Source: Rhodococcus sp. KBS0724 (GTDB taxonomy: Bacteria > Actinomycetota > Actinomycetes > Mycobacteriales > Mycobacteriaceae). From it: a stretch of 64,000 bases of DNA. Positions 38,431-47,371 of this stretch are shown one piece after another. Made by a program: the position numbers and the translations under genes. Where the stretch lies: positions 639,501 through 703,500 of the forward strand of contig NZ_VCBX02000001.1 of the NCBI RefSeq assembly GCF_005938745.2, written 5' to 3'. Positions within the stretch are counted from its first letter, which is position 1; each line of letters starts with the position of its first letter. The notes under the pieces were generated by a model, which ran no database searches, was not told the origin of the DNA, and saw only the letters and a list, made by a program, of their open reading frames with translations.

Positions 38431-39218
38431 CCTTTGATCGAGTATCCGCCGTCGACGGGCAAGGTCTGCCCGGTGACGAACTGTGCGGCCGGGCTGGCGA
38501 GAAACAGTACGACGGGAGCGACGTCCGTCGACGGGTCTGCCCACCGGGCCATCGGTGTGCGATCGAGTGACGGTTTGCTGTGCTCAGGGCGCTGCTGGAG
38601 TCCCGCTGTCATCTTGGTTGCAGTCAATCCCGGGGCAATCGCGTTGACCCGAATCCCGTGCTCGGCCCAACTGGACCCCATTGTTTTGGTCATCTGGACG
38701 ACGGCGCCCTTCGACGCGCCGTATCCGGGCACGACATCGACGGCGAAGTACGACGCCATCGATGCGACGTTGACGATGGAAGCGCCGCCGCTTTGCGTGC
38801 TTTCCTTGAGCAGTGGCAGGACCGCGGACGACATCCGGAACCCGCTTACGACGTTCACCGCGAGCGATTCTTCGAATACCTCTGGGTTCCATTCGCCCTT
38901 CTGGGTAAGCGTTTGACCTGCGTTGTTGACCAGTATGTCCAGCGTCGACAGTCCTGCGGCGACGTCAGCGATCTGTTCGCGATCGGTCATGACGCACTGT
39001 CGATACGTGAATGCGGAGAGGTCGTGCTCGTAGTCGTCGGCTGATGCCTTCGTTCCGGTGATCGTCACGTGTGCCCCGGCGTCGGCGAAGCGATGTGCAA
39101 TAGCAAGTCCGAGGCCGTTGGAGCCTCCGGTCACGAGAACTCGGGAGGAAGAAAAGTCGAATGCCACAACACTTTTCGCAATGGAATCAGTTGCGCTGTC
39201 TTCGGTGCTCGATGTCAT
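38427..39218 (-). CDS. short-chain dehydrogenase/reductase
   Basis: An NAD(P)-dependent oxidoreductase of 263 aa. The cofactor motif is VLVTGGSNGLGLAIAHRF, NNAG is present, and the catalytic Ser and Tyr-x-x-x-Lys lie in VNVASMASYF and GYGASKGAV. Start chosen at the ATG 39218; the frame runs to 39248 but that part approaches the operator. It is the first gene of the four-gene operon SDR-sulfotransferase-MBL-OYE, driven from the shared region at 39219-39296. Confidence 0.92.
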   Translation of the reverse strand: MTSSTEDSATDSIAKSVVAFDFSSSRVLVTGGSNGLGLAIAHRFADAGAHVTITGTKASADDYEHDLSAFTYRQCVMTDREQIADVAAGLSTLDILVNNAGQTLTQKGEWNPEVFEESLAVNVVSGFRMSSAVLPLLKESTQSGGASIVNVASMASYFAVDVVPGYGASKGAVVQMTKTMGSSWAEHGIRVNAIAPGLTATKMTAGLQQRPEHSKPSLDRTPMARWADPSTDVAPVVLFLASPAAQFVTGQTLPVDGGYSIKG

Positions 39219-39243
39219 GAGGTGTGACAGTAGCCAGTTTGTG

Positions 39244-39273
39244 AACAATGTTCAATAGCTGTTGAACATTGTT
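39244..39273. promoter_or_regulatory. perfect inverted repeat, probable TetR operator
   Basis: Arms AACAATGTTCAA (39244-39255) and TTGAACATTGTT (39262-39273) are perfectly complementary, with 6 nt between. The site lies midway between the divergent SDR operon and the TetR gene, just upstream of a TAGTGT -10-like element at 39285-39290. Confidence 0.85.
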
Positions 39274-39296
39274 TAACGAGCAGCTAGTGTGTGTGG

Positions 39297-39908
39297 ATGA
39301 ACGCAACGAACACCACGTCTGTCCGCGGAGATACGGAAGCACGGCGCCGAGGGATCCTCGATGCTGCAGCAGCCATCCTGGATGTGGGTGGCTACGCCGC
39401 ACTGACGATTCGGAGCGTCGCCAAAGAAGCCGGTATGAGTCCCGGACTCATCTACCAGTACTTTGTCGACAAACGCGACATCTTTGCAGCTCTCCTCTTC
39501 GAGAGTCAGCAGGAGTTGACCGCGTTCATTGCCGAATTGCCACGCGATCAAGGCATATCGGCCTTGATCGCAGCTATCGTGCCTGAAACCACCAAGCAAT
39601 GGGCCCGAGTTGGGCACGTGGCATCTGTGTGGCGAACGACCGAAGACGCTTCGAACTCCGACGGGCAAGCGGTCCAAGACTTACGACATTCCACCGAAGC
39701 ACAATTCGCAGAGCTGCGGACAGCTCTCGAAGACGCAGCGGGTGCACAGGGACTTTCACTCCGTGAGGGACCTTCCCTGATCCCCTTCGTCTGGGCCGGC
39801 CTCATGGGGCTGGCCGACACCATCGTCAACAACTGGGCCCAAGACCTCGATCCGACGGAGTACATCACGTACTCGGCAGACGGGCTAGCGAGGGCAATTA
39901 CACACTGA
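39297..39908 (+). CDS. TetR/AcrR family regulator of the sulfonation module
   Basis: A 203-aa regulator. The N-terminal HTH includes ALTIRSVAKEAGMSPGLIYQ and YFVDKRDIFAALLFESQ. The ATG at 39297 lies 7 nt after TAGTGT, which suggests a leaderless transcript; a GTG at 39291 is the alternative start. It sits at the head of the cysQ-cysD-cysNC arm and beside a perfect palindrome, so it probably represses both arms and responds to the pathway substrate. Confidence 0.92.
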   Translation: MNATNTTSVRGDTEARRRGILDAAAAILDVGGYAALTIRSVAKEAGMSPGLIYQYFVDKRDIFAALLFESQQELTAFIAELPRDQGISALIAAIVPETTKQWARVGHVASVWRTTEDASNSDGQAVQDLRHSTEAQFAELRTALEDAAGAQGLSLREGPSLIPFVWAGLMGLADTIVNNWAQDLDPTEYITYSADGLARAITH

Positions 39909-39919
39909 CTGGAGCATCG

Positions 39920-40702
39920 ATGACGCGAACTACCACGCATCATGACGACCCACCCGAAACGACGTGCGATACAACCGCTGCCATCGATATCAGCACTGCG
40001 GCAGGAGAACTGCTCCTCCGGTATCGCGAAGCGTTGACTTCCGACGACGTCGATCCCGTCGCATTCCGAAAGGGTGCAGACCGAGTCAGTCAGGAATTCA
40101 TCGCTGGGGAACTGGCTCGCCGATTCAGCAGCGACGCAGTGCTCTCGGAAGAATCCCCTGACAATGCCGTGCGGCTCGGTGCGTCACGCGTCTGGATCGT
40201 CGACCCACTCGACGGAACCCGCGAGTTCGGTGAGATCGGCCGCAGTGACTGGGCTGTGCACGTTGCATTGTTCGAGAACGGCTCTCTTACAGCAGGAGCC
40301 GTGGCGCTCCCAGGTCTGGGAACAACGCACTCGAGTAAAGACCCGATACCGCAGTTCGGCATCGTGCCGTCCAGCCCTCGGGTTGTCGTGAGTCGCACCC
40401 GCAGGCCCGAGCCGGTGATGGCACTGGCGTGTGCGTTGGATGCCGAGTTGATCGAGATGGGTTCGGCCGGAGCCAAAGCCATGGCGGTGGTGCGCGGCGA
40501 CGCGGATATCTACGCTCACTCCGGTGGACAGTACGAGTGGGATTCCGCCGCTCCTGTTGCCGTGGCTCAGGCTGCAGGCCTGCATGTTTCACGAATCGAC
40601 GGCTCTGCTCTGCACTACAACCAATCAAATCCCTGGTTGCCGGACTTGTTGATCTGCCGCCCCGAGCTCGCGGCTACCGCATTGGAGGTGCTGGGCCGAT
40701 GA
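39920..40702 (+). CDS. cysQ: 3'(2'),5'-bisphosphate nucleotidase
   Basis: Hydrolyses PAP, the inhibitory by-product of sulfotransferases, and can also act on PAPS. It is 260 aa, of the inositol-monophosphatase superfamily. The metal-binding residues are in LSEESPDN and in [27 protein letters not shown]; the second acidic site is in [20 protein letters not shown]. It starts 11 nt after the TetR gene and overlaps cysD by 4 bp. Confidence 0.93.
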   Translation: MTRTTTHHDDPPETTCDTTAAIDISTAAGELLLRYREALTSDDVDPVAFRKGADRVSQEFIAGELARRFSSDAVLSEESPDNAVRLGASRVWIVDPLDGTREFGEIGRSDWAVHVALFENGSLTAGAVALPGLGTTHSSKDPIPQFGIVPSSPRVVVSRTRRPEPVMALACALDAELIEMGSAGAKAMAVVRGDADIYAHSGGQYEWDSAAPVAVAQAAGLHVSRIDGSALHYNQSNPWLPDLLICRPELAATALEVLGR

Positions 40703-41604
40703 CTACCGCGCTGACGCATCTCGAACGGCTCGAAGCCGAGAGTATCCATATCATGAGAGAAGCCGTCGCCGAGAGCGAAAACCCGGTGATGCTGTACTCG
40801 GTGGGCAAGGACAGTGCTGTCATGTTGCACTTGGCCCGCAAGGCTTTCTATCCGTCAAAGCTGCCCTTCCCGCTACTGCACGTCGACACGACGTGGAAGT
40901 TCCGCGAGATGTACAAACTCCGCGACGAGACTGCAGCCGCAACTGATCTCGACTTGCTCGTGTACAAGAATCCCGAATGCGTGGAGAAGGCAATCAATCC
41001 GTTCACTCACGGATCCGCGGTGCACACCGACATGTGGAAGACCGAGGGCCTCAAACAAGCCCTCGATCACTACAAGTTTGACGCAGCGTTCGGCGGCGCC
41101 CGCCGTGACGAGGAGAAATCCCGCGCCAAGGAACGGATCTTCTCGATCCGATCAGCAGCGCACCGCTGGGATCCGAAACAGCAGCGGCCGGAGTTGTGGC
41201 GGATGTACAACGTCCGCAAATCGCCGGGAGAGAGCCTGCGGGTCTTCCCGCTCTCGAACTGGACCGAGCTGGATGTGTGGGAATACATACGCCAGGAAGA
41301 GATTCCGATCGTTCCGCTGTACTTTGCCGACAAGCGTCCCGTCGTCGAACGCGACGGCGCACTGATCATGGTCGACGACGATCGGATGCCGTTGCTGCCG
41401 GGAGAAACTCCGGAACTCAAGAGTGTTCGGTTCCGCACCCTCGGCTGCTATCCGCTGACCGGCGCTGTCGAGTCGACCGCCACCAGCTTGACCGAGATCA
41501 TCTCGGAGATGTTGTTGACCACCACTTCCGAACGCCAGGGGAGAGTCATCGATCACGACTCGAGCGCGTCGATGGAGAAGAAGAAGCAAGAAGGGTACTT
41601 CTGA
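40699..41604 (+). CDS. cysD: sulfate adenylyltransferase subunit 2
   Basis: Catalytic subunit of ATP sulfurylase, forming APS from sulfate and ATP. It is 301 aa. The PP-loop is in [20 protein letters not shown]; further family landmarks are [16 protein letters not shown] and [12 protein letters not shown], with the C-terminal [20 protein letters not shown]. The ATG at 40699 sits in the cysQ stop overlap. A longer open frame upstream belongs to no gene. Its stop overlaps the cysNC start by one base. Confidence 0.96.
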   Translation: MTTALTHLERLEAESIHIMREAVAESENPVMLYSVGKDSAVMLHLARKAFYPSKLPFPLLHVDTTWKFREMYKLRDETAAATDLDLLVYKNPECVEKAINPFTHGSAVHTDMWKTEGLKQALDHYKFDAAFGGARRDEEKSRAKERIFSIRSAAHRWDPKQQRPELWRMYNVRKSPGESLRVFPLSNWTELDVWEYIRQEEIPIVPLYFADKRPVVERDGALIMVDDDRMPLLPGETPELKSVRFRTLGCYPLTGAVESTATSLTEIISEMLLTTTSERQGRVIDHDSSASMEKKKQEGYF

Positions 41605-43505
41605 TGACTCATCCATCCGAACTCATTGTCAACGACATCGAGCAGTATCTCGAGTTGCATGCCAACAAGACGATGCTGCGCTTCATTACGTGCGGTAGCG
41701 TCGACGACGGCAAGAGTACGCTCATCGGTCGGTTGCTCTACGAGTCGAAACTGGTGTTCGAAGACCAACTTTCGGCTCTGGAGAACGACTCGCGCAAGGT
41801 CGGCACCCAGGGCGAAGGACTCGATTTTGCCCTCCTCGTCGACGGTCTGGCGGCCGAACGTGAGCAGGGCATCACGATCGATGTCGCCTACCGTTACTTC
41901 GCGACCGAGCGTCGTAAGTTTGTTGTCGCCGATACTCCCGGCCATGAGCAGTACACCCGCAATATGGTCACCGGTGCGTCCACAGCCGATCTCGCGGTCA
42001 TCCTCATCGACGCCCGCAAAGGTGTGCTGACTCAAACCCGCCGCCATTCGTACCTGGTCTCACTGCTCGGTATTCGACATGTAGTCATCGCCGTCAACAA
42101 ACTCGATCTTGTCGACTACTCGCAGGAGGTATTCGACAACATTGTCGCCGAATACCGTGCTTTTGCAGACGAAATCGGTTTGAAGAGCGTCGTTCCGATT
42201 CCCATGTCGGCATATATGGGGGACAACCTGACCGAGCGCAGCGCGAATACCCCGTGGTACGACGGTCCGACACTTATCGATCACCTCGAAACTGTCGAGA
42301 TAGACGATGATCTGCAGCAACGCGCGTTCCGTCTGCCGGTGCAATGGGTCAATCGACCAGACCTCGATTTCCGCGGCTTCTCCGGTCAGATCACCTCCGG
42401 CATCATCCGCCCGGGTGATCGAATTCGAGCACTTCCCAGCGGAAAAGAATCGACCGTCGCACGCATCGTCACGATGGACGGTGATCTCATCGAGGCCATC
42501 GCCGGCCAATCCGTGACCATCACACTGACCGACGAGATCGATATCAGTCGCGGCGACATGCTCGCTTCATCGGATGCGCTGCCCCCGGTGGCCGATCAGT
42601 TCGAAGCCCACGTGGTGTGGATGGGTGAAGCGGAGATGCTGCCGGAGCGTCCGTACCTCTGCCAGATCGGCACTATGACGGTCCAGGCTCGAATCACCAA
42701 GCCCAAGCACAAGATCAACGTCAACACTATGGAGAAGACGGCGACCGACACGCTTGCACTGAACGAAATCGGGGTCTGCAACCTGAGTTTCGACCGTCCG
42801 GTGCCATTCGACCCGTACACGGAGAATCGTGATACCGGTGGATTCATCCTCATCGACAGGTTGACCAACACGACCGTCGGCGCCGGACTCATCCAGCATT
42901 CCCTGCGGCGTTCGGACAACATCCACTGGCAGGCCGTCGATATCGACGAAAAGGCGCGTGAGACTCTCAACAGCCACAAGCCTTGCGTCGTGTGGTTCAC
43001 CGGGTTGTCCGGCTCGGGTAAGTCGGCGATTGCCAACGAGTTGGAGCGGGGGCTCCACGCTCGCGGCTGCCACACCTATCTGCTCGACGGCGACAACGTT
43101 CGGCACGGACTCAACCGTGATCTAGGATTCACCGAAGCGGATCGCGTCGAAAACATCCGCCGCGTAACAGAAGTCGCTAAACTGATGGCCGATGCCGGAC
43201 TGATCGTCCTCGCTTCGTTCATCTCGCCGTTTCAGATCGAACGTCAATCCGCCAAGGAAACCATCGGCGCCGATCAGTTCTTCGAGGTGTTCGTCGACAC
43301 CCCGCTGGCTGTCGCCGAACAGCGAGATCCCAAGGGGTTGTACAAGAAGGCGCGCAGTGGTGCGTTGAAGAACTTTACCGGGATCGACTCGCCGTACGAA
43401 ACTCCGGTCTCGCCGGATATTCGTATCGATACGACGTCATCGTCGACTCTCGATGCTGCTGATCGGATAATCCGGCATCTGCTCGAACGCGGAATCATTC
43501 ACTGA
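41604..43505 (+). CDS. cysN/cysC: bifunctional sulfate adenylyltransferase subunit 1 / adenylylsulfate kinase
   Basis: Fusion of the GTPase subunit of ATP sulfurylase (residues 1-440) with APS kinase (about 455-633), together making PAPS with CysD. GTPase motifs are [15 protein letters not shown] (31-45), [12 protein letters not shown] and NKLDLVDY. The kinase P-loop is GLSGSGKSA near 468, followed by [15 protein letters not shown]. The ATG at 41604 overlaps the cysD stop in TGATG. No cysH or sulfite reductase is adjacent, so the PAPS may serve sulfonation rather than cysteine synthesis. Confidence 0.96.
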   Translation: MTHPSELIVNDIEQYLELHANKTMLRFITCGSVDDGKSTLIGRLLYESKLVFEDQLSALENDSRKVGTQGEGLDFALLVDGLAAEREQGITIDVAYRYFATERRKFVVADTPGHEQYTRNMVTGASTADLAVILIDARKGVLTQTRRHSYLVSLLGIRHVVIAVNKLDLVDYSQEVFDNIVAEYRAFADEIGLKSVVPIPMSAYMGDNLTERSANTPWYDGPTLIDHLETVEIDDDLQQRAFRLPVQWVNRPDLDFRGFSGQITSGIIRPGDRIRALPSGKESTVARIVTMDGDLIEAIAGQSVTITLTDEIDISRGDMLASSDALPPVADQFEAHVVWMGEAEMLPERPYLCQIGTMTVQARITKPKHKINVNTMEKTATDTLALNEIGVCNLSFDRPVPFDPYTENRDTGGFILIDRLTNTTVGAGLIQHSLRRSDNIHWQAVDIDEKARETLNSHKPCVVWFTGLSGSGKSAIANELERGLHARGCHTYLLDGDNVRHGLNRDLGFTEADRVENIRRVTEVAKLMADAGLIVLASFISPFQIERQSAKETIGADQFFEVFVDTPLAVAEQRDPKGLYKKARSGALKNFTGIDSPYETPVSPDIRIDTTSSSTLDAADRIIRHLLERGIIH

Positions 43506-43550
43506 TTTCTCTATCTGCCGATAACTCAACCCTCAATTAAGGAGTCCTAC

Positions 43551-43913
43551 ATGCCTTCTCGCGACGATATCTGCGCCGTTGTCGACAGCTATGTCAAGCT
43601 GCTCGGATCGCACCAGATCGATGCGTTGATGGAATTGTTCCATCAGGGCGCTGTGCAGCACGAACCCGTTGGTGTACGTACCAATCGGGGTTTCGACGAG
43701 ATTCGTGCATTTTTCGCCGAGAGCGAGGACACACCGTTCACGGTGAGTCTGCTTACCCCCGTCACCGTGGTGGGCAAGTTCGCTGCGATGCAAATGCGTG
43801 TCCAGCGTGAAGGTTTGGAGGACTTTGCATCCACAGACCTCTTCGAGTTCGACGACGACTGCAAGATCCTTTCGATCACTGCCGTACCCGATATCAAGGC
43901 CCTCATTCCCTGA
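43551..43913 (+). CDS. NTF2/SnoaL-like protein, possible ketosteroid isomerase relative
   Basis: A 120-aa single-domain cone-shaped fold protein. The segments VDSYVKLLGSHQIDALMELF, HEPVGVRTNRGFDEIRAFF and FDDDCKI follow the layout of Delta5-3-ketosteroid isomerase-like and limonene-epoxide-type proteins. The Asp in the usual EDPVG motif is Glu here. It begins 45 nt after cysNC and may be co-transcribed with it. Its catalytic role is uncertain. Confidence 0.8.
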   Translation: MPSRDDICAVVDSYVKLLGSHQIDALMELFHQGAVQHEPVGVRTNRGFDEIRAFFAESEDTPFTVSLLTPVTVVGKFAAMQMRVQREGLEDFASTDLFEFDDDCKILSITAVPDIKALIP

Positions 43914-45192
43914 TTCGGGCAGCTCGAACAGCTGGAGCGCTCGAGAATGGAAGTAGATGCGCACCGATATCGGGGCACGAGAGCGTGACCTGCGCTGCAT
44001 CGACAAACCGGTACGGCTGGGCTGCAACAACTCCAGCAAGATTCTTGCGTAGGCGGGACATCTCGGCCCGTACGGTTACCGTGCGGGCCGGGTCGTCGAA
44101 CAGGTCCTGAGCTAATTGTGACGCCGTGCGCCCGCGTCGCTCCGATCCCAGGAGAAACAGAATTTCCGCATGGCGCTGGGTGGGGGAGTACGTCCATTCT
44201 CCCAACTCCGAAGACACGGTTACCGACATGTTCTCGGAATCGCGCAGATCGACGTGCACCGTGGGAGCCGCGACGGTGCTGCCGGTGGAGGTCGGCCTGA
44301 TCAACCAGCCTCCGGGGAGCGGATCCAATTCGCACAATCCGAGGGCCGGGAACCATGTCCGGCCCGGAGTCAGCGCCGCGGGCAGCAGGATTCGTGTGCG
44401 ATGCGGCAGCGAATCGACCGCCGCGACCCAGCCATGCGCATCGGTGACCAGTGCGGGTGATCCGCCACGTGCGAGCATCGGCGCTGCAACAGAACGCAAT
44501 TGGTCGAGATTGTCACGGTGCTTGTCGCGCAGGTGGGATTGGGCGAGGCGTGCGACGGCGTCGACCAGTGCGAGGGTGGTGGGGTGAATGGTCTTGGCCG
44601 GCCCGCTGATGTCGACCACCCCGATCACCCGATCGTCGCGTGGATCTCGGATTGGCGCACCCGCGCAGGTCCACGGATGGTGGCTGCGCGCATAGTGTTC
44701 CGCCGAAAAGATCTGAACAGCCTGATGCGATACCAGTGCGGTGCCGATGGCATTGGTGCCAACGGAGTCCTCGGCCCAGTTTGCGCCCTCGATAAATCCG
44801 AGCCGCCCGGCCTGATCGAGTACTCGATTGGAACCGCTGCGCCACAGCACCGTTCCACGTATGTCGGCGACAACCATGATGTTCTCGCCGCTCGCAGTCA
44901 CCGATTCGAGTCCGCGAGTCACGTCGTCGAGTACGTCGTACAGGCCGGATTCACGTCGACGCAGATCGAGTTCTGCAACATCCATCGACGGTTCGACTCG
45001 GCTCTGTTCTGGATCGACTCCCAGTTCGCGCAGTCGCTGCCAGGACTTGCGGATCACGTCGCGGGGACGGGCGGGGGATCGATCACCGGCCATCGTTGCG
45101 TCGTACACCGCGGCGAGGGTCCTCGCATAGTTGCGAGGATCCTCACCGGGTGGCATCGCGGGCTCGGGTAACCGCGTTGTGGGCGTTGCCAT
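43903..45192 (-). CDS. GAF-domain transcriptional regulator (AcoR-like without AAA module)
   Basis: A 429-aa regulator. The N-terminal region (SWQRLRELGVDP and NWAEDSVGTNAIGTALVSHQ) matches the GAF sensor of AcoR-type regulators, but no sigma-54 AAA module follows. The C-terminal part (YSPTQRHAEILFLLGSERRG) looks like a winged-helix DNA-binding domain. It overlaps the NTF2-like gene by 11 bp at the convergent ends and follows the SDR gene closely on its strand. Confidence 0.85.
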   Translation of the reverse strand: MATPTTRLPEPAMPPGEDPRNYARTLAAVYDATMAGDRSPARPRDVIRKSWQRLRELGVDPEQSRVEPSMDVAELDLRRRESGLYDVLDDVTRGLESVTASGENIMVVADIRGTVLWRSGSNRVLDQAGRLGFIEGANWAEDSVGTNAIGTALVSHQAVQIFSAEHYARSHHPWTCAGAPIRDPRDDRVIGVVDISGPAKTIHPTTLALVDAVARLAQSHLRDKHRDNLDQLRSVAAPMLARGGSPALVTDAHGWVAAVDSLPHRTRILLPAALTPGRTWFPALGLCELDPLPGGWLIRPTSTGSTVAAPTVHVDLRDSENMSVTVSSELGEWTYSPTQRHAEILFLLGSERRGRTASQLAQDLFDDPARTVTVRAEMSRLRKNLAGVVAAQPYRFVDAAQVTLSCPDIGAHLLPFSSAPAVRAARIRE

Positions 45193-45193
45193 G

Positions 45194-45973
45194 TCAGCGA
45201 TATACCAACCCTCCGTCGATGAGGCCGGCTTGGCCGGTCATGTAATCCGAGTCCGGTCCGGCCAGATAGGAGACGAACCCAGCGACGTCGTCGGGGGTCT
45301 CCGCTCGTCCCAAGGCAATGCCGCCGACAAACTTGTCGTATGTCTCCCCTTCCGGCGCACCGGTGAGTTCGGAGAATCGCTTGTCGATGGTGACCCACAT
45401 ATCGGTTCCCACAACTCCGGGACAGTACGCGTTGACGGTAATGCCATCCGACGCGTATTCCTTGGCTGCAGCTTGAGTGAGTGCCCTGACCGCAAATTTT
45501 GTTGCGCTGTACACGCCCAGCATGGCAAAACCGTCGTGGCCTGCGATGGACGATGCATTGATGATTTTCCCTCGCCGACCGAGTTCCTTGAACTTTGCGG
45601 CGCCGGCTTGAATGCCCCACAGCACGCCGTCGACGTTGACGCTCCAAATCTTGGCGACGTCTGAGGGAGTGACGTCGGACAGGGGGCCTACCAGGGCGAT
45701 TCCCGCGTTGTTGACGATGATGTCGAAGCCGCCCAGTGTTGAATATGCGTGTTCAACACTGGCGTGCACCTGATCGCGGTCACTGACATCGGCGATGAAC
45801 GTGGTTGTCCGACGGCCGATTTCGCGGATTTCGTCGGCGACGGCATCCAGCTTGGTCTGGTCGAGATCGACTAACGCGATATCCGCGCCGTCCTGTGCGA
45901 GTCGGAGTGCGATGCCACGTCCGATCCCTTGGCCTGCTCCGGTGACCAGTACAACTTTGCCGGTGATGCTCAT
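45194..45973 (-). CDS. SDR family oxidoreductase, acetoin/diacetyl reductase-like
   Basis: A 259-aa short-chain dehydrogenase. The cofactor motif is [18 protein letters not shown], followed by NNAG. The catalytic Ser is in [11 protein letters not shown] and Tyr-x-x-x-Lys in [10 protein letters not shown]. The closest remembered relatives are (S)-acetoin-forming diacetyl reductases (AVGYCPGV-like segment [13 protein letters not shown]). GAGGAG precedes the ATG. It lies just upstream of the GAF regulator gene with a 1-bp gap. Confidence 0.9.
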   Translation of the reverse strand: MSITGKVVLVTGAGQGIGRGIALRLAQDGADIALVDLDQTKLDAVADEIREIGRRTTTFIADVSDRDQVHASVEHAYSTLGGFDIIVNNAGIALVGPLSDVTPSDVAKIWSVNVDGVLWGIQAGAAKFKELGRRGKIINASSIAGHDGFAMLGVYSATKFAVRALTQAAAKEYASDGITVNAYCPGVVGTDMWVTIDKRFSELTGAPEGETYDKFVGGIALGRAETPDDVAGFVSYLAGPDSDYMTGQAGLIDGGLVYR

Positions 45974-46033
45974 ATGCAGTGTCTCCTCGTTGGCGGGTTA
46001 GCCGATGAGTGAGTTATATGTGATGACGACCAC

Positions 46034-46090
46034 ACTATAGAAGGGTTGCATCGCGTTGCAAACCCGATCAATCGGACACCGATTGCAACC
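46034..46090. promoter_or_regulatory. promoter and TTGCAA-type repeats between SDR and membrane protein genes
   Basis: On the minus strand a -35 TTGCAA (46056-46061) and a -10 TATAGT (46034-46039) are 16 nt apart and face the SDR gene. GTTGCA at 46045-46050 and at 46055-46060 are direct repeats 10 bp apart, and ATTGCAACC occurs at 46082-46090. The repeats overlap the promoter, which suggests repression. Confidence 0.6.
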
Positions 46091-46182
46091 GTCGGCAACT
46101 CTCCCGGTGTCCGGTTCGACGCCTTCATAGTTGCGCGACCACTTCGCGAATTGCTTTGTGGCACAAACCGGGAGAAGAAGAA

Positions 46183-47328
46183 ATGACTGCAACAGTCGAT
46201 GCTGCGACAGGTTCGGGTACTCCGAGCCGTCTGCCCTCGCGCCGCTGGATTCCGTTCGGTGCTGCCAATCTTGTGATCGTTCTTGTTCTGGCTCTGGCGA
46301 GTTGGTATCTTCTGGCCGATCCGGTGACCAGTCCCTGGAATTTTTATCCGCTGCCGTTCAACGCGGCGCTGTTCTGGGCCATACTTTTTGTGGTGTTCAT
46401 CGGCTTCAACTGCGAGTTTGCCGGATTCGACCGGCTACAGCAGCCGGCCAGGGGCATCGCAATCATGGCAGCGACAGCCGTGTTCTCGGTTGCGGTGACG
46501 TGGTTGCTCGCCAATGGAATCGGGAGTCTCTACCCGGACTTCGCGACCGATCGCGAAGGCGGTCTCGGTTACTTCGCCGGCGCCTTGTTTGTGCTGTTCG
46601 GGTTCGGGACCTGGGTGATGGTGGTACTGAACTGGCAGCACTGGCCGTGGACCGCCATGGAGATGAAGCAGCCGTTGGTGGGTATGTGCGAGATCGCGTT
46701 TGTGGCTGTGCCGACGCTCGCACTGTACTTCGTCTTCGGCTTGCCATCCGTGTCGCTGTCCGCAACCGATCCTCTGATGACCGTCGACACCGTGCTCGGG
46801 TGGTTCTACTGCGTTGTGGTGGTCGTGATCTTGACCGGTCAGACCCTCGACAATTGGCCGTGGCGACTGTTCGGTGGCGGCGGGAAAACAGCTCTCGCGG
46901 CCACAGTCGGCAATTTTGTACTGGGAACCGGGCTGTACTTCGTGGCATTGCCCGTCGTGAAGGTTCTGCTGGGAAGCGCTGCAGTTACCGAGTTGGGTGG
47001 CGTCGTGCATCAGTTTCCCGCGCAGCTCGGCGTGTGCTGGGCGTTCTGGATGATCTTCTGGGCCAATGCATTCGGAAACAAGCCCACGGGCTTCAGTGAC
47101 GGGGTCAATCTTCTGGTCCGCGGTGTGCTCACGTTTGCCCTGGCGGTCGCGACGTTTCTGTTCTACTACCGATTTGGGGCGGAGCACATTCTTCACGAAC
47201 CTGCAGTGGCCGACGGGTTGCACGGTAACGCACTGGGTTTCGTGGACTGGGCGGTGCTGTGGACACTGTTCTACGTCGTCGGTTTTCAGTCGCTGGGGCT
47301 TGGCCGCTTGAAGCCTGAATCCGTGTGA
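46183..47328 (+). CDS. polytopic membrane protein of unknown family
   Basis: A 381-aa protein with about ten hydrophobic helices and few charged residues, for example ANLVIVLVLALASWYLL, ALFWAILFVVFIGFN and FAGALFVLFGFGTWVMVVL. It has several Trp-rich loops (NWQHWPWTAMEMKQ, LDNWPWRLF) and histidines near helix ends. I do not recognise the family. The layout allows a transporter or a membrane-bound metal or haem enzyme. The ATG at 46183 has GGGAGAAGAAG upstream. It is divergent from the acetoin-type SDR and convergent with an MFS exporter. Confidence 0.75.
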   Translation: MTATVDAATGSGTPSRLPSRRWIPFGAANLVIVLVLALASWYLLADPVTSPWNFYPLPFNAALFWAILFVVFIGFNCEFAGFDRLQQPARGIAIMAATAVFSVAVTWLLANGIGSLYPDFATDREGGLGYFAGALFVLFGFGTWVMVVLNWQHWPWTAMEMKQPLVGMCEIAFVAVPTLALYFVFGLPSVSLSATDPLMTVDTVLGWFYCVVVVVILTGQTLDNWPWRLFGGGGKTALAATVGNFVLGTGLYFVALPVVKVLLGSAAVTELGGVVHQFPAQLGVCWAFWMIFWANAFGNKPTGFSDGVNLLVRGVLTFALAVATFLFYYRFGAEHILHEPAVADGLHGNALGFVDWAVLWTLFYVVGFQSLGLGRLKPESV

Positions 47329-47330
47329 AC

Positions 47331-47360
47331 CGGTTGCCCGCATCTGCATGCGGGCAACCG
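47331..47360. terminator. bidirectional terminator
   Basis: A perfect 12-bp stem, cggttgcccgca (47331-47342) and tgcgggcaaccg (47349-47360), with a 6-nt loop between the convergent membrane protein and MFS genes. Confidence 0.85.
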
Positions 47361-47371
47361 TCCTGCGTAGG

